From Pelagibius sp050330205 (GTDB lineage Bacteria > Pseudomonadota > Alphaproteobacteria > Kiloniellales > Kiloniellaceae): a stretch of DNA of 64,000 bases. Shown here in pieces: positions 44,468 through 53,305 of the stretch. The notes beneath the pieces were generated by a model. That model was not told the DNA's origin. It saw only the letters and a program-made list of their open reading frames with translations, and did not search any database. Location of the stretch: NCBI GenBank assembly GCA_050330205.1, contig JBHJOA010000010.1, positions 62,001 to 126,000 on the forward strand, in the 5' to 3' direction. The stretch's first letter is position 1, and each line of letters opens with the position of its first letter. A program made the translations under genes and the position numbers.

Positions 44468-45415
44468 TCATCGGTAGCTGATCCGGGGGTCGAGCCAGCC
44501 GTAGGCGAGGTCGGCCACCAGGTTGGCCAGCAGGACCGTCAGAGTGGCCAGCAGCAGGCCGGCCAGGGCGACATTGTAGTCGTTGCCGATCACGGCGTCG
44601 TAGATGGTCTTGCCCATGCCGAGATAGGCGAAGATCTGCTCGGTGATCAGCGCGCCGGAAAACAGGTTGCCCATCTGCAGCGCCAGGATGGTGACCACCG
44701 GGATCATGGCGTTGCGCAGCACGTGGCCGAGCACCACCTGGCGCCCGCTCAAGCCCTTGGCGAAGGCCGTGCGCACGTAGTCCTGGCGCAGCGCCTCGAT
44801 GGCGGCCGCGCGCATGAAGCGGATGATGCCGCCGACGGTGGCGATGGTCAGCGCGGTCACCGGCAGCACCAGGTAGCGCAGGTCGGCCCAGAAGTCGCGG
44901 CCGTCGCCCATGCCGCCGGACGGCAGCCAGCCGAGGGTGACGGCGAAGAGGATGATGAGCAGGATCGCGAGCCAGAAGGGCGGCACGGAGATGCCGGCGA
45001 AGGCGACGAGGTTGATGGCATGGTCGACGACGCTCTGGGGCCGGGTGGCGGCGTAGATGCCGGCCGGCAGGGCGATGGCCAGGGCGAGCACGAAGCTCAC
45101 CCCCATCAGGATCACCGTGTTGCCGAGCCGCGGCAGCAGGATGTCGAGGGTCGGCTGGTTGTAGAGCCGCGAATAGCCGAAGTCGCCGGTCAGCGCGTTG
45201 CCGAGCCAGGCGAGGTAGCGGCTCAGGATCGGCTGGTCGAGGCCGTAGACGGCGCGCAGGCGCGCGGCCTCCTCCGGCGTCATCTCCGGGTCGGAGAAGA
45301 TCATGATGTCGATGGGGTCGCCCGGCATGAGCCCGATCAGGCCGTAGATCACCAGCGACATCGCGGCGAGGACGAGGAACGATTCGGTCAGCCGCCGCGT
45401 GAGATAGGAGAGCAT
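44468..45415 (-). CDS. Peptide-type ABC transporter permease (DppB type), second system
   Basis: A 315-residue permease; MLSYLTRRLTESFLVLAAM is the typical start, and LRQDYVRTAFAKGLSGRQVV is the EAA-type loop. TEQIFAYLGMGKTIYDAVIG is also DppB-like. It lies 7 bp after the binding-protein gene and 13 bp before the DppC gene. Forms the channel with that protein. Confidence 0.93.
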   Translation of the reverse strand: MLSYLTRRLTESFLVLAAMSLVIYGLIGLMPGDPIDIMIFSDPEMTPEEAARLRAVYGLDQPILSRYLAWLGNALTGDFGYSRLYNQPTLDILLPRLGNTVILMGVSFVLALAIALPAGIYAATRPQSVVDHAINLVAFAGISVPPFWLAILLIILFAVTLGWLPSGGMGDGRDFWADLRYLVLPVTALTIATVGGIIRFMRAAAIEALRQDYVRTAFAKGLSGRQVVLGHVLRNAMIPVVTILALQMGNLFSGALITEQIFAYLGMGKTIYDAVIGNDYNVALAGLLLATLTVLLANLVADLAYGWLDPRISYR

Positions 45416-45422
45416 GCCCCGG

Positions 45423-47141
45423 TCAGCGTCCTTCGACGGTCCAGTCCTCGATCCACAGCGAGGACGAGGCCATCTGGCCGGTCGGGCGGACGCCCTGCAG
45501 CCACTTCGGCAGGATGTAGGGGTTGGCGCGCCAGTAGAGCGAGATCACCGGGACCTCCTCGGCATAGATCTCCTGCACCCGGTCCCACATCGCTTTGCGC
45601 TTCTCGCGATCCAACTCCACGCCGATCGCCTCGATCAGCTCGTCCATCTCCTCGTTGCGGAAGCCGGGATAGTTCTGGCCCGACCAGCCGTTCTCCGCGG
45701 TCGGGATCTGATCCGAATGCAGGGTGGTGCGCGGCACGTGCTCCGGCCCCTTGCCCCAAGCGTACATGGCGAGGCCCGTAAAGCGTCGTTCATGCAACGT
45801 CTGGCCGAAGAACACCCGCGGCGGCTCGTTGCGCACGCGCATGTCGATGCCGGCCTGTTTCCACTGGCTCTGCAGCACCTGCTGCACAAGCTCGCGGATA
45901 CGGCTGCCAGCGGTGGTCATGAACTCGAACTGCAGGGGCTGGCCCGCGGCGTTGTGGCGGATGCCGCCGCGCAGGTCGCTCCAGCCGGCGGCATCGAGCA
46001 GTTCGGCCGCCTTGGCGGGATCGTGCCGATACTGCCTGGCCTCTTCGTTGTAGACCCAGTCGAGCGGCGAGACGGTGTTGTGGGCAACCGGCTGCCGCCC
46101 TTCGAACAGCCTTTCGCTGATCGTTTCGCGGTCGATGGCATAGACCAGCGCCTGGCGCACCCGCTTGTCCTGCAGGATCGGGTTCTCGAGCATGAGGTCG
46201 ATATGCTCGTAGAGCAGGCCGGGCTCGTAGATCACCTGGTACCTGTCGCCGTGGCGCTTTTCGAAGGCGAGAGCCTGGTCGAGGGTCAGGCCGAGTTCGC
46301 CGGCGATCATGTCGACGTTGCCGGACAGCAGGTTCGCTTCCAGCGCGGTGGTCTGCTCGATGGAGAGGATGGTGATCCGGTCGAAGACCGGCGCCTTGCC
46401 CCACCAGGTTTCATTGCGCTCCAGAACAAGGCGCGAGCCGGGCACTGCCTCGACGATGCGGTAGGGCCCGAAGGCAAGTCCGGGGTTGGTCGGGTCGGTG
46501 TCGTAGGCGGTGCGGTTGCGATATTCCTCCGGCGAGCGGTCGAAGATCGGCTCCTCGATGTGGGCGGGCAGCAGCAGGAAGTCGTTGATGGCCGCGTACT
46601 CGAAGGAGATGCGGTCGGCGTGCAACACGAAGGTCTTGTCGTCGATCACGTCGATGGCATAGATGCGGCGGTAGAGTTCCAGGTTGCCGACGCCGGCGGT
46701 CGGGTGGCGCCCGGCGCGCCAGGTGAACATGACGTCGCGGGTGGTCATCGGTGTGCCGTCGCCCCAGGTCGCGTCCGGCTGGATGCTGTACCTGAGGGCG
46801 ATGCCGCGGCCGTCGCCGTAGCCTTCGACGTCGTCGGGCAGATCTTCCGGCACCGCGGTGCCGGCCTCGATGGACGGCAGTTCGGTGCAGAGCATGCAGA
46901 TCAGCTCCCACTGCTGGTCGTAGACCGTCATCGGCCGCCGCGTCATGGCGTGCACGTAGGACTTGGCGACCGAGGCCTCGCGGCTGGGGTGCAGCGTCGT
47001 CGGATATTGCGAGATGCCGATGCGCAGTTCCTCGGCGGCGGCCGGGGCGGCGGTACCTCCCACGGCCGTGGCCAGGGCCGTTGCCAGGATCGTCGCTACC
47101 AGGATCGCCGCCGGGGCGGCCGGCAGTTTCAGCTTCAGCAT
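45423..47141 (-). CDS. Periplasmic peptide-type binding protein, second system
   Basis: A 572-residue cluster C binding protein with a signal peptide (about residues 1-36, ending PAAAEE). RIGISQYPTTLHPS, IQPDATWGDGTPMTTRDVMFTWRAG and DKRVRQALVYAIDRETISER are diagnostic. I chose the ATG at 47141 with GAGGGGG 6 nt upstream instead of 47183. Cargo is unknown; the subgroup differs from the DppA-type protein at 35141. Divergent from the site-2 protease gene. Confidence 0.92.
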   Translation of the reverse strand: MLKLKLPAAPAAILVATILATALATAVGGTAAPAAAEELRIGISQYPTTLHPSREASVAKSYVHAMTRRPMTVYDQQWELICMLCTELPSIEAGTAVPEDLPDDVEGYGDGRGIALRYSIQPDATWGDGTPMTTRDVMFTWRAGRHPTAGVGNLELYRRIYAIDVIDDKTFVLHADRISFEYAAINDFLLLPAHIEEPIFDRSPEEYRNRTAYDTDPTNPGLAFGPYRIVEAVPGSRLVLERNETWWGKAPVFDRITILSIEQTTALEANLLSGNVDMIAGELGLTLDQALAFEKRHGDRYQVIYEPGLLYEHIDLMLENPILQDKRVRQALVYAIDRETISERLFEGRQPVAHNTVSPLDWVYNEEARQYRHDPAKAAELLDAAGWSDLRGGIRHNAAGQPLQFEFMTTAGSRIRELVQQVLQSQWKQAGIDMRVRNEPPRVFFGQTLHERRFTGLAMYAWGKGPEHVPRTTLHSDQIPTAENGWSGQNYPGFRNEEMDELIEAIGVELDREKRKAMWDRVQEIYAEEVPVISLYWRANPYILPKWLQGVRPTGQMASSSLWIEDWTVEGR

Positions 47142-47267
47142 GCTCAGCCCCCTCGCTGGCAAACGCTCGTGCTTGACGGTCATCCTACCCGACCCGGGCA
47201 GTTCCGCGAAGGGCCTGTCTTACGGCCGATAGCGACCGCCCCGCGTCCGTTTCCGGCCGGGCCGCGG

Positions 47268-47295
47268 TTGGAAAGCATCACGGGTCGCTTATATT
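47268..47295 (+). promoter_or_regulatory. Promoter of the site-2 protease gene
   Basis: TTGGAA (47268-47273), 16-bp spacer, TATATT (47290-47295). Transcription would begin near 47302, giving a leader of about 57 nt. Confidence 0.5.
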
Positions 47296-47358
47296 CAGGA
47301 TTCACGCGACGAGGGCGGGAAGCGCCGGCAGAGCGCCGGGAAACGGGACGGGCAAGGC

Positions 47359-48066
47359 ATGAACGGACGCAGTATCACGGTTTTCGAACTGCTGGGCTTC
47401 AAGATCCGGGTCGACATCAGCTGGCTGCTGCTGGCCGTCCTGATCACCTGGTCGCTCGCGCTCGGCGTGTTTCCCTTCTGGTACGAGGGCCTGGCCCCGG
47501 CCACCTACTGGTGGATGGGCCTGGCCGGGATGTTCGGCCTGGTGTTCTCGCTGATCTTCCACGAGCTCTCCCACTCCGTGGTGGCACGGCACTATGGGTT
47601 GCCGATCAAGGGCATCACCCTCTTCATCTTCGGCGGCGTCGCAGAGATGGCGGAGGAGCCGAAGAGCGCCAAGGTCGAGTTCTGGATGGCGATCGCCGGT
47701 CCCCTGGCCAGCTTCCTCCTCGCCGCCGTGTTCTTTCTGGCCGCCGCTCTCGGCGAGGCGCTGGCGCTGCCGGTGCCGATCAACGGGGTGCTGGACTACC
47801 TCGCCTTCATCAATCTGCTGCTCGGCGCCTTCAACCTGATCCCCGCCTTTCCCATGGACGGCGGGCGCGTGCTGCGTGCCGCGCTGTGGCACTGGCGCGG
47901 CGACCTCAGGCAGGCGACGCGAATCGCCTCGAACGCCGGCAAGACCTTCGGGTTCCTGCTCATGGCGCTCGGCGTGCTGAACGTCGTCAGCGGCAATTTC
48001 ATCGGTGGCATGTGGTGGTTCCTCATCGGCATGTTCGTGCGCGGCGCGGCGGCATCCTCCTACTAG
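47359..48066 (+). CDS. Site-2 protease (M50) core, interrupted before its CBS domain
   Basis: A 235-residue intramembrane metalloprotease of the Rip3/S2P-CBS group. Metal site: H68-E69-x2-H72 in FHELSHSVV, with D167 in NLIPAFPMDGGRVLRA. Family members usually carry CBS domains after the membrane core. Here an in-frame TAG (48064-48066) ends the protein after AAASSY, and the next codons in the same frame continue into a CBS domain protein. Either the two parts are separate proteins, the TAG is read through, or this is a recent nonsense mutation. The catalytic core itself is intact. Confidence 0.88.
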   Translation: MNGRSITVFELLGFKIRVDISWLLLAVLITWSLALGVFPFWYEGLAPATYWWMGLAGMFGLVFSLIFHELSHSVVARHYGLPIKGITLFIFGGVAEMAEEPKSAKVEFWMAIAGPLASFLLAAVFFLAAALGEALALPVPINGVLDYLAFINLLLGAFNLIPAFPMDGGRVLRAALWHWRGDLRQATRIASNAGKTFGFLLMALGVLNVVSGNFIGGMWWFLIGMFVRGAAASSY

Positions 48067-48069
48067 CAG

Positions 48070-48492
48070 ATGCTCAGCCGCAGCGTTTTCGAGGGCGAGC
48101 CGGTGCGCCGCTTCATGACTCACGAAACCGTCGCCGTCGCCCCCGGCCTGACGCTGGACCGCTTTGTCGGAGACTACGTCTACCACTACCACTACGATCT
48201 TTTCCCCGTGGTCTCCGACGGGCAGCTTGTGGGCTGCATCTCGGTGCGCCAATTGAAGGCCGAGTCCCGCGAAAAGTGGCCTTACCTGACCGTCGGCGAC
48301 CTCATGGCCCCCTGTACCGAGGAGAACACGGTCGATCCCGGCATGGACGCCATCGAGGCCATGGCCCTGATGAACCGCACCGGCAACAGCCGCCTCGTGG
48401 TCGCCGTCGGCGACCGGTTGGTCGGCGTGGTGGTGCTGAAGGACATGCTGGAACTGTTCAGCCTGAAGATGGACCTGGAAGGGCGCGACTAA
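48070..48492 (+). CDS. CBS-domain protein, C-terminal half of a split site-2 protease
   Basis: A 140-residue CBS-pair module starting MLSRSVFEGEPVRRFMTHETVAVAP. EGEPVRRFM is exactly the junction sequence seen in fused S2P-CBS proteins. Second CBS motif: LMAPCTEENTVDPGMDAIEAM and NSRLVVAVGDRLVGVVVLKDML. CBS pairs bind adenine nucleotides and would regulate the protease. It is in the same frame as the protease, one codon (CAG) after the TAG stop. No ribosome-binding site is visible before this ATG, so independent translation would rely on reinitiation. Confidence 0.85.
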   Translation: MLSRSVFEGEPVRRFMTHETVAVAPGLTLDRFVGDYVYHYHYDLFPVVSDGQLVGCISVRQLKAESREKWPYLTVGDLMAPCTEENTVDPGMDAIEAMALMNRTGNSRLVVAVGDRLVGVVVLKDMLELFSLKMDLEGRD

Positions 48493-48575
48493 GGAACGGT
48501 AGGGGCGGAGGCTTGCGAACCGCGTCGGGGTCGCGCTAACTTTTTGTGGTCGATAGACGGGCCCGAGTAACGCCG

Positions 48576-49235
48576 ATGGTCGACAGCTACGCCATTCACC
48601 CGCAGTACAGTCGCCCCGAGAGGATCGCGGATGCCGCCGTGCATCTGCTGGGACTTGCGTTCGGCCTGGCCGCCGCCGCCTCGCTGGCACTCGCGGCGCT
48701 GCCGCGGGCCGACGCGCTGCTGTGGCTGGCCTTGGGACTCTATGCCGCCGGCCTCCTCGCCATGCTGTCCTGCTCGGCGCTCTACAACCTGACGCAGGCG
48801 CCAAACCGCAAAGCGATGTTCCGGCGACTCGATCACGCCGCCATCTTCGTGATGATCGCGGGCAGCTACACGCCCTTCATGCTGGTCGCCCTGGGCGGTG
48901 CCACGGGGGTCGGCTTGCTGGTCTTCGTATGGGCGGTGGCGCTCTGCGGTGCGGCGCTGAAGCTGTTTTGGCCGCGGCGCTTCGACCGTCTCTCGGTGGT
49001 CGCCTACCTGCTGCTCGGCTGGAGCATTCTGGCGGTTCTGGAGCCGCTGGTGGCGGCCCTCTCGCCGGCAGGGCTCGCCCTGATCGTCGGCGGCGGCCTG
49101 CTCTACAGCCTCGGCGTGGTGTTCCACCTCTGGATCCGGCTGCCCTTCCACAACGCCATCTGGCACGCTTTGGTGCTGGCCGCCGCGGCCTGTCACTTCG
49201 CGGCGATCCTGGGCGAGGTGGTCATCGCCGGCTGA
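48576..49235 (+). CDS. Hemolysin III/YqfA (PAQR) family membrane protein
   Basis: A 219-residue seven-helix membrane protein. Conserved parts are AAVHLLGLAFGL, LSCSALYNL, RRLDHAAIFVMIAGSYTPFML and the C-terminal FHNAIWHALVLAAAACHFAAI. PAQR proteins have Zn-bound hydrolase-like sites built from Asp and His residues, here likely D in RLDHAA and H in IWH and CHF. E. coli relatives YqfA affect membrane lipid balance; direct haemolysin activity is doubtful. Single gene convergent with the NYN-domain gene. Confidence 0.9.
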   Translation: MVDSYAIHPQYSRPERIADAAVHLLGLAFGLAAAASLALAALPRADALLWLALGLYAAGLLAMLSCSALYNLTQAPNRKAMFRRLDHAAIFVMIAGSYTPFMLVALGGATGVGLLVFVWAVALCGAALKLFWPRRFDRLSVVAYLLLGWSILAVLEPLVAALSPAGLALIVGGGLLYSLGVVFHLWIRLPFHNAIWHALVLAAAACHFAAILGEVVIAG

Positions 49236-49240
49236 GCCGT

Positions 49241-50056
49241 TCAGTCTTCCTGCAGCAGCCGCTTGACGATGTAGCCGCCCGATTTCTCGTCGAGCTCCAG
49301 TTCCAGCAGCTTGCGCTTCTCGGCTTCCTCGAGGAGCTGGCCGAAGCCGCGAAAGCCGTGGTAGCTCTCGTTGAAGCCGGGCTTGCGGCGCTTCAGGGTC
49401 TGCTTGACCATCGATCCCCAGACCTTCTCCTGCTGGCCGCGCTCCTTGAAGAGGTCGTCGATCACCTCTGTGACGAGGTCGAAAGCTTCCTGCTTCAGGG
49501 CTTCGGCACTGTCGGGTTTCGGCTTGGGCGCGTTCTTGGCGGCGCTGCGCTTGCGCTTGGCTTTGCGCTGCTTGTCCTGCTCGCGGATCAGGTCGTCGTA
49601 GTAGATGAACTCGTGGCAGTTCGCGGTCAGCAGTTCCGAGGTCGAGTTCTTGACGCCGACGCCGATCACCGTCTTGTTGTTCTCGCGCAGCTTGCTGACC
49701 AGGGGCGAGAAATCGGAGTCGCCGCTGATGATGACGAAGCCGTCGATGTGCGGCTTGGTGTAGCAGAGGTCGAGGGCGTCGACGACCAGGCGGATGTCAG
49801 CGGAGTTCTTGCCCGACTGGCGGACATGGGGAATCTCGATGAGCTCGAAGGCCGCTTCGTGCATCGGCGCCTTGAAGTCCTTGTAGCGCGCCCAGTCGCA
49901 GTAGGCCTTCTTGACGACGATGTCGCCTTTGAGAAGCAGGCGCTCCAACACCCGGCCGATATCGAAGGCGGCGTACTTGGCGTCCTTGACGCCGAGGGCC
50001 ACGTTCTCGAAATCGCAGAACACCGCCATGTTCTGTGCCGCGTCGTCTTCGCTCAT
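49241..50056 (-). CDS. NYN-domain (LabA/DUF88) protein with C-terminal OST-HTH/LOTUS domain
   Basis: A 271-residue protein. The N-terminal PIN-like NYN domain (8-160) carries the acidic metal site: D15 in VFCDFENVA, D87 and D93 in SADIRLVVDAL, D113 and D115 in ISGDSDFSPLV, all needed for RNase activity. A charged linker (about 165-185, many Lys and Arg) leads to an OST-HTH/LOTUS domain (about 189-265) with VWGSMVKQTLKRRKPGFNESYHGFRGFGQLL. Likely an RNA-binding ribonuclease; bacterial roles are poorly known. It stands alone. Confidence 0.9.
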   Translation of the reverse strand: MSEDDAAQNMAVFCDFENVALGVKDAKYAAFDIGRVLERLLLKGDIVVKKAYCDWARYKDFKAPMHEAAFELIEIPHVRQSGKNSADIRLVVDALDLCYTKPHIDGFVIISGDSDFSPLVSKLRENNKTVIGVGVKNSTSELLTANCHEFIYYDDLIREQDKQRKAKRKRSAAKNAPKPKPDSAEALKQEAFDLVTEVIDDLFKERGQQEKVWGSMVKQTLKRRKPGFNESYHGFRGFGQLLEEAEKRKLLELELDEKSGGYIVKRLLQED

Positions 50057-50166
50057 CTTGCCTGCCCGCCGGGTTGTTGTCGCTTGTCTGATCGTCCGCC
50101 GGGATCATAGGGCCGAGGGCGCCCCGTAACCAGCCCCAACCCGACGCAGTCGCCGGCATTGGTGGC

Positions 50167-50733
50167 TCAGGCACCGCGCGGCAGTTGGCTGTCCCAGTCC
50201 ACGATCTCCTTGAAGAGCGCATCGAAGCGCGCGTCCTCGCGGCGCTCGAACAGCGGGTCGGTGCGAGGTTCGAGTTGCCCGGCGATGGTCCGCCAGTCCT
50301 CCGCCGTCAGGTGGCGCTCGGCGGCGGGAAAGAACAGCTTCTCCTCCATCTTGATGTGGTTGCGGTAGGCGGCAAGGAACGCCTTCGCGGCCTCGAGGAA
50401 GGTCTGCCGCTGCATGGCAACCTCCTGTTCGACGGCATCGAGACTCTCCGCGAAGGCGGCGGTCATCGCGGCGATCTTGGCGTGTTCGCCGCGCAGGTCG
50501 CCGACCGCGGCGGCGGCCTGGGGATTGCGGCGGCCGAGGCTGTCGAAAACCAGGTCTTCACAGGGGTGGTGGTGGCGGTCGGGATAGCTGCGGCAGTAGT
50601 GCAGGATGCCGTCGACGATCGCGAAGTCGAGGAGTCCGCCGTCTTCGAAGGCGCCGATCTGACGTTCCAGCGCATCCAGCAGCCTGGTCAGCCGGGAATG
50701 ATCGCCGCGCAGGGAATCGATGATGCCGGCCAT
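50167..50733 (-). CDS. Hemerythrin-like HHE-domain protein
   Basis: A 188-residue four-helix HHE protein. Iron ligands are visible: H in RGDHSRL, H in GILHYC, HHHPCEDLVF, H in GEHAKIA, and the HIKMEEKLFFPA motif. It may sense or store oxygen, NO or iron. The start at 50733 (MAGIIDSLRGDH) follows AAGGA by about 9 nt; three residues more are possible (50742). A single gene divergent from the PHA depolymerase gene. The C-terminus RTDPLFERREDARFDALFKEI is unremarkable. Confidence 0.9.
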   Translation of the reverse strand: MAGIIDSLRGDHSRLTRLLDALERQIGAFEDGGLLDFAIVDGILHYCRSYPDRHHHPCEDLVFDSLGRRNPQAAAAVGDLRGEHAKIAAMTAAFAESLDAVEQEVAMQRQTFLEAAKAFLAAYRNHIKMEEKLFFPAAERHLTAEDWRTIAGQLEPRTDPLFERREDARFDALFKEIVDWDSQLPRGA

Positions 50734-51075
50734 GCTCTTCATTCCTTCTTGACCATTTCGGCGCCATCCTCGGCGTCCGACCAGCGGCTCCGGGCGCCGC
50801 CGCGGCGCCGCTGAAGCCGGTGAGAAGGCTATTTTCGCTGGTGTGGCAGGGCATTGACTTGAGTCAAAGGGCGACGCCGCGCCTGGCGCGCGCCGCCGCG
50901 AGCTGCGACTTTTCGCTTCGCCCTCCGAGATTCGCGGTGCTAGGGTCATGTTGCGTCGCAATATCGGCTGCCACGGCGGCGCGGCGGGGCGGAGCGAGCC
51001 GGGCCCCTGGAAGAATCATAAGGCAGCACAAGGGAGTGCGCGACGGGGCGCGCCAACTCTGGGGATCGAACCGCG

Positions 51076-52362
51076 TTGTTGTATCACGCTTATGAAATGA
51101 CCCATGCTGCGGTGCAGCCGCTGCGCGCGCAGTCCGATGCCCTGCGCTATCTCTGCCGCAGCGCCTTCAGTCCCGTGGCCTACACCGCCGCCGGCAAGGC
51201 GATGGCTGCCGCCTGCGAGGTGTTCGAGAACGTCACCCGGCGCTACCGCAAGCCGGACTGGGGCATCGACGAAATCTCAATTTCCGGGCAGCCGACCCCG
51301 GTCACTCCGGAGGTCGTCCACTCCAAGTTGTTCTGCGACCTGCTGCATTTCAAGCGCGGCGGGGAGAGGGCCGCTGGCCGCCGCGATCCGAAGGTGCTGA
51401 TCGTGGCGCCGCTTTCCGGCCACTATCCGACTCTGCTGCGCGGTACGGTCAAGGCGATGCTGCCGGAGCACGACGTCTACGTGACCGACTGGCGCGACGC
51501 CCGCCTGGTGCCCCTGGTGTACGGCGGCTTCGATTTTGAGGACTTCGTCGACTACGTCATCGAGTTCATCCGGTTTATCGGTCCCGATACCCACGTCATC
51601 GCCGTGTGCCAGCCATCGGTGCCCGTGCTGGCGGCGGTGGCGGCGATGGCGGATCAGGACGACCCGCTGCAGCCCGCTTCCATGACGCTGATGGGCGGAC
51701 CGATCGACACCCGGCGCAACCCCACGGCGGTGAACCAACTGGCGGCGTCGCGGCCGCTTTCGTGGTTCGAGCGCACGGTGATCCACAGCGTGCCGCTGCC
51801 CAATCCCGGGGCGCTGCGCTGCGTCTATCCTGGTTTCATCCAGCTTTCCGGCTTCATGACCATGAACCTCGAACGCCACATGGATGCCCATGCCGATCTC
51901 TTCCGTCACCTTATCGCCGGCGACTGCGATTCGGTGGAGCAGCACCAGCGCTTCTACGATGAGTACCTCTCGGTGATGGACCTGACGGCGGAGTTCTACC
52001 TGCAGACTGTGAGGCTGGTGTTTCAGGAACACGCCCTGCCGGACGGCCGCATGACGCACCGCGGGCGGCCAGTCGACTGCGGCAAGATCCGCAGGACGGC
52101 GCTGCTCACGGTCGAGGGCGAGCATGACGACATCTGCGGTCTCGGTCAGACCGAAGCGGCCCATGACCTCTGCGGCAACATCCCGGCCGACGACCACTAT
52201 CACTACGTCCAGCCGGGCGTCGGGCACTACGGCGTGTTCAACGGCATGCGTTGGCGCACCGAGATTCAGCCAAGGGTGCGGGATATGATCCGCACTACGG
52301 AGGCGAAGCGTCGTTCGGTGAAGAAGCCCACCCGGGCCTTGCGGCAGATCGCGGCCGAATAG
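51076..52362 (+). CDS. phaZ: Intracellular polyhydroxyalkanoate depolymerase (PhaZ type)
   Basis: A 428-residue alpha/beta hydrolase that mobilises PHB granules. The nucleophile is a cysteine, C178 in AVCQPSVPVLAAV, as in the intracellular depolymerases, with the acid in GEHDDICG and the histidine in GVGHYGVFNG. No signal peptide. It starts with TTG (51076) behind GGGGA; MLYHAYE matches the family N-terminus, better than the ATG at 51097. The C-terminal 25 residues are basic. No other PHA genes are adjacent; phaC must lie elsewhere. Confidence 0.93.
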   Translation: MLYHAYEMTHAAVQPLRAQSDALRYLCRSAFSPVAYTAAGKAMAAACEVFENVTRRYRKPDWGIDEISISGQPTPVTPEVVHSKLFCDLLHFKRGGERAAGRRDPKVLIVAPLSGHYPTLLRGTVKAMLPEHDVYVTDWRDARLVPLVYGGFDFEDFVDYVIEFIRFIGPDTHVIAVCQPSVPVLAAVAAMADQDDPLQPASMTLMGGPIDTRRNPTAVNQLAASRPLSWFERTVIHSVPLPNPGALRCVYPGFIQLSGFMTMNLERHMDAHADLFRHLIAGDCDSVEQHQRFYDEYLSVMDLTAEFYLQTVRLVFQEHALPDGRMTHRGRPVDCGKIRRTALLTVEGEHDDICGLGQTEAAHDLCGNIPADDHYHYVQPGVGHYGVFNGMRWRTEIQPRVRDMIRTTEAKRRSVKKPTRALRQIAAE

Positions 52363-52378
52363 CCGTGCCGGCGGATTG

Positions 52379-53005
52379 CTAGGCGCTGCGCCTGTCGTCC
52401 AGGGCCTCGGCCTCGGCGCGGTAGCGCCATACGCTGGCCGGGGGGAGATTGTCGACCACCCAGGCGGCGCGCTGTGCCTCGAGGCCAAGCCGACCGAGGA
52501 TGCGGCGGGATACCGGTGAGGCGAGGCCGTAGGTGAACTGCACCAGCACGCCGCCTTCGGTGAGAGATTCCATGGCCTCGGCGATGATCCGCAGGCAGAC
52601 GCGGTCGGGCATGGCGAGGAGAGGCAGGCCGGAGACCACAGCCTTGACCGGACCGATGCCGGCGCGGCGCAGCAATCGCCGCAGCTCTGCGGCGTCTCCC
52701 TGCAACACCCGAACATCCGGAAAACGTGCCGCAAGCACCCCGGCGAGGGCCGGATCCCGTTCGACGACGACCAGGTTCCCGGCCGCCACGCCGGCCTTGA
52801 GCAGCGCGGCGGTGATGTTGCCGGTACCGCCACCCAGCTCGACCACGGCACCCGGCGCCTGCAGGTCGATTTCCGCCGCCATGGCGCTGGCCAGGCTGCG
52901 GCCACTGGGCACCACGGCGCCTACGGCTTTGGGATTGTGCAGCCAGCGGCGCAGGAAGCTGAGGTTCCGCCTCAGCGGCGCCGTACGCCTGGGTTCTACA
53001 GACAT
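52379..53005 (-). CDS. SAM-dependent methyltransferase, phospholipid N-methyltransferase (PmtA)-like
   Basis: A 208-residue class I methyltransferase. An amphipathic basic N-terminus (RRNLSFLRRWLHNPKAVGAVVPS), probably membrane-binding, precedes the SAM motif VVELGGGTGNITAALL and VVVERDPALAGVL. VSGLPLLAMP and VQFTYGLASPVSRRIL match PmtA family landmarks. Such enzymes methylate phosphatidylethanolamine towards phosphatidylcholine, found in many alphaproteobacteria. The N-terminal amphipathic helix supports this; other lipid or quinone targets cannot be ruled out. Convergent with phaZ. Confidence 0.86.
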   Translation of the reverse strand: MSVEPRRTAPLRRNLSFLRRWLHNPKAVGAVVPSGRSLASAMAAEIDLQAPGAVVELGGGTGNITAALLKAGVAAGNLVVVERDPALAGVLAARFPDVRVLQGDAAELRRLLRRAGIGPVKAVVSGLPLLAMPDRVCLRIIAEAMESLTEGGVLVQFTYGLASPVSRRILGRLGLEAQRAAWVVDNLPPASVWRYRAEAEALDDRRSA

Positions 53006-53206
53006 GGTGAACCGCCCGTCATCGTCCGCTCGCCGAAGCAGCTTGTCAGCTTCACGGCATTGTTGGCGCGAGACGCTGCGAAGCCGGATCCCCCGACGCT
53101 CGCTCCGGTAACCCCGGAAGCGTTCTCGTTACCTGCTGTATATGGCGTCCCGGCCATACTCCACAAGTGTTCTTCAGGGCGGTGGGAACGGCAAGGGGTA
53201 GCCGGC

Positions 53207-53251
53207 AAAAAGAAAAACTCCGAAGGGGACGAGACCTCATCCCCTTCGGAG
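53207..53251 (-). terminator. Intrinsic terminator of the small proline-rich gene
   Basis: CTCCGAAGGGGA (53218-53229), 10-nt loop, TCCCCTTCGGAG (53240-53251): a perfect 12-bp stem followed on the minus strand by GTTTTTCTTTTTG (T tract at 53207-53217). It ends transcription 55 bp beyond the stop of the gene at 53306. Confidence 0.9.
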
Positions 53252-53305
53252 CCTTGGGTGCCACGGCATATCGTCCCCCGAGGCTGGCGGCGTTCTGGCC
53301 TGAAG

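Noticed and set aside
45414..48539. A very long plus-strand open frame across the second importer and the site-2 protease region
   Set aside because: It lies antisense to the clear binding-protein gene and out of frame with the protease; its translation is low-complexity Arg/Gly/Ala. Typical of GC-rich shadows.
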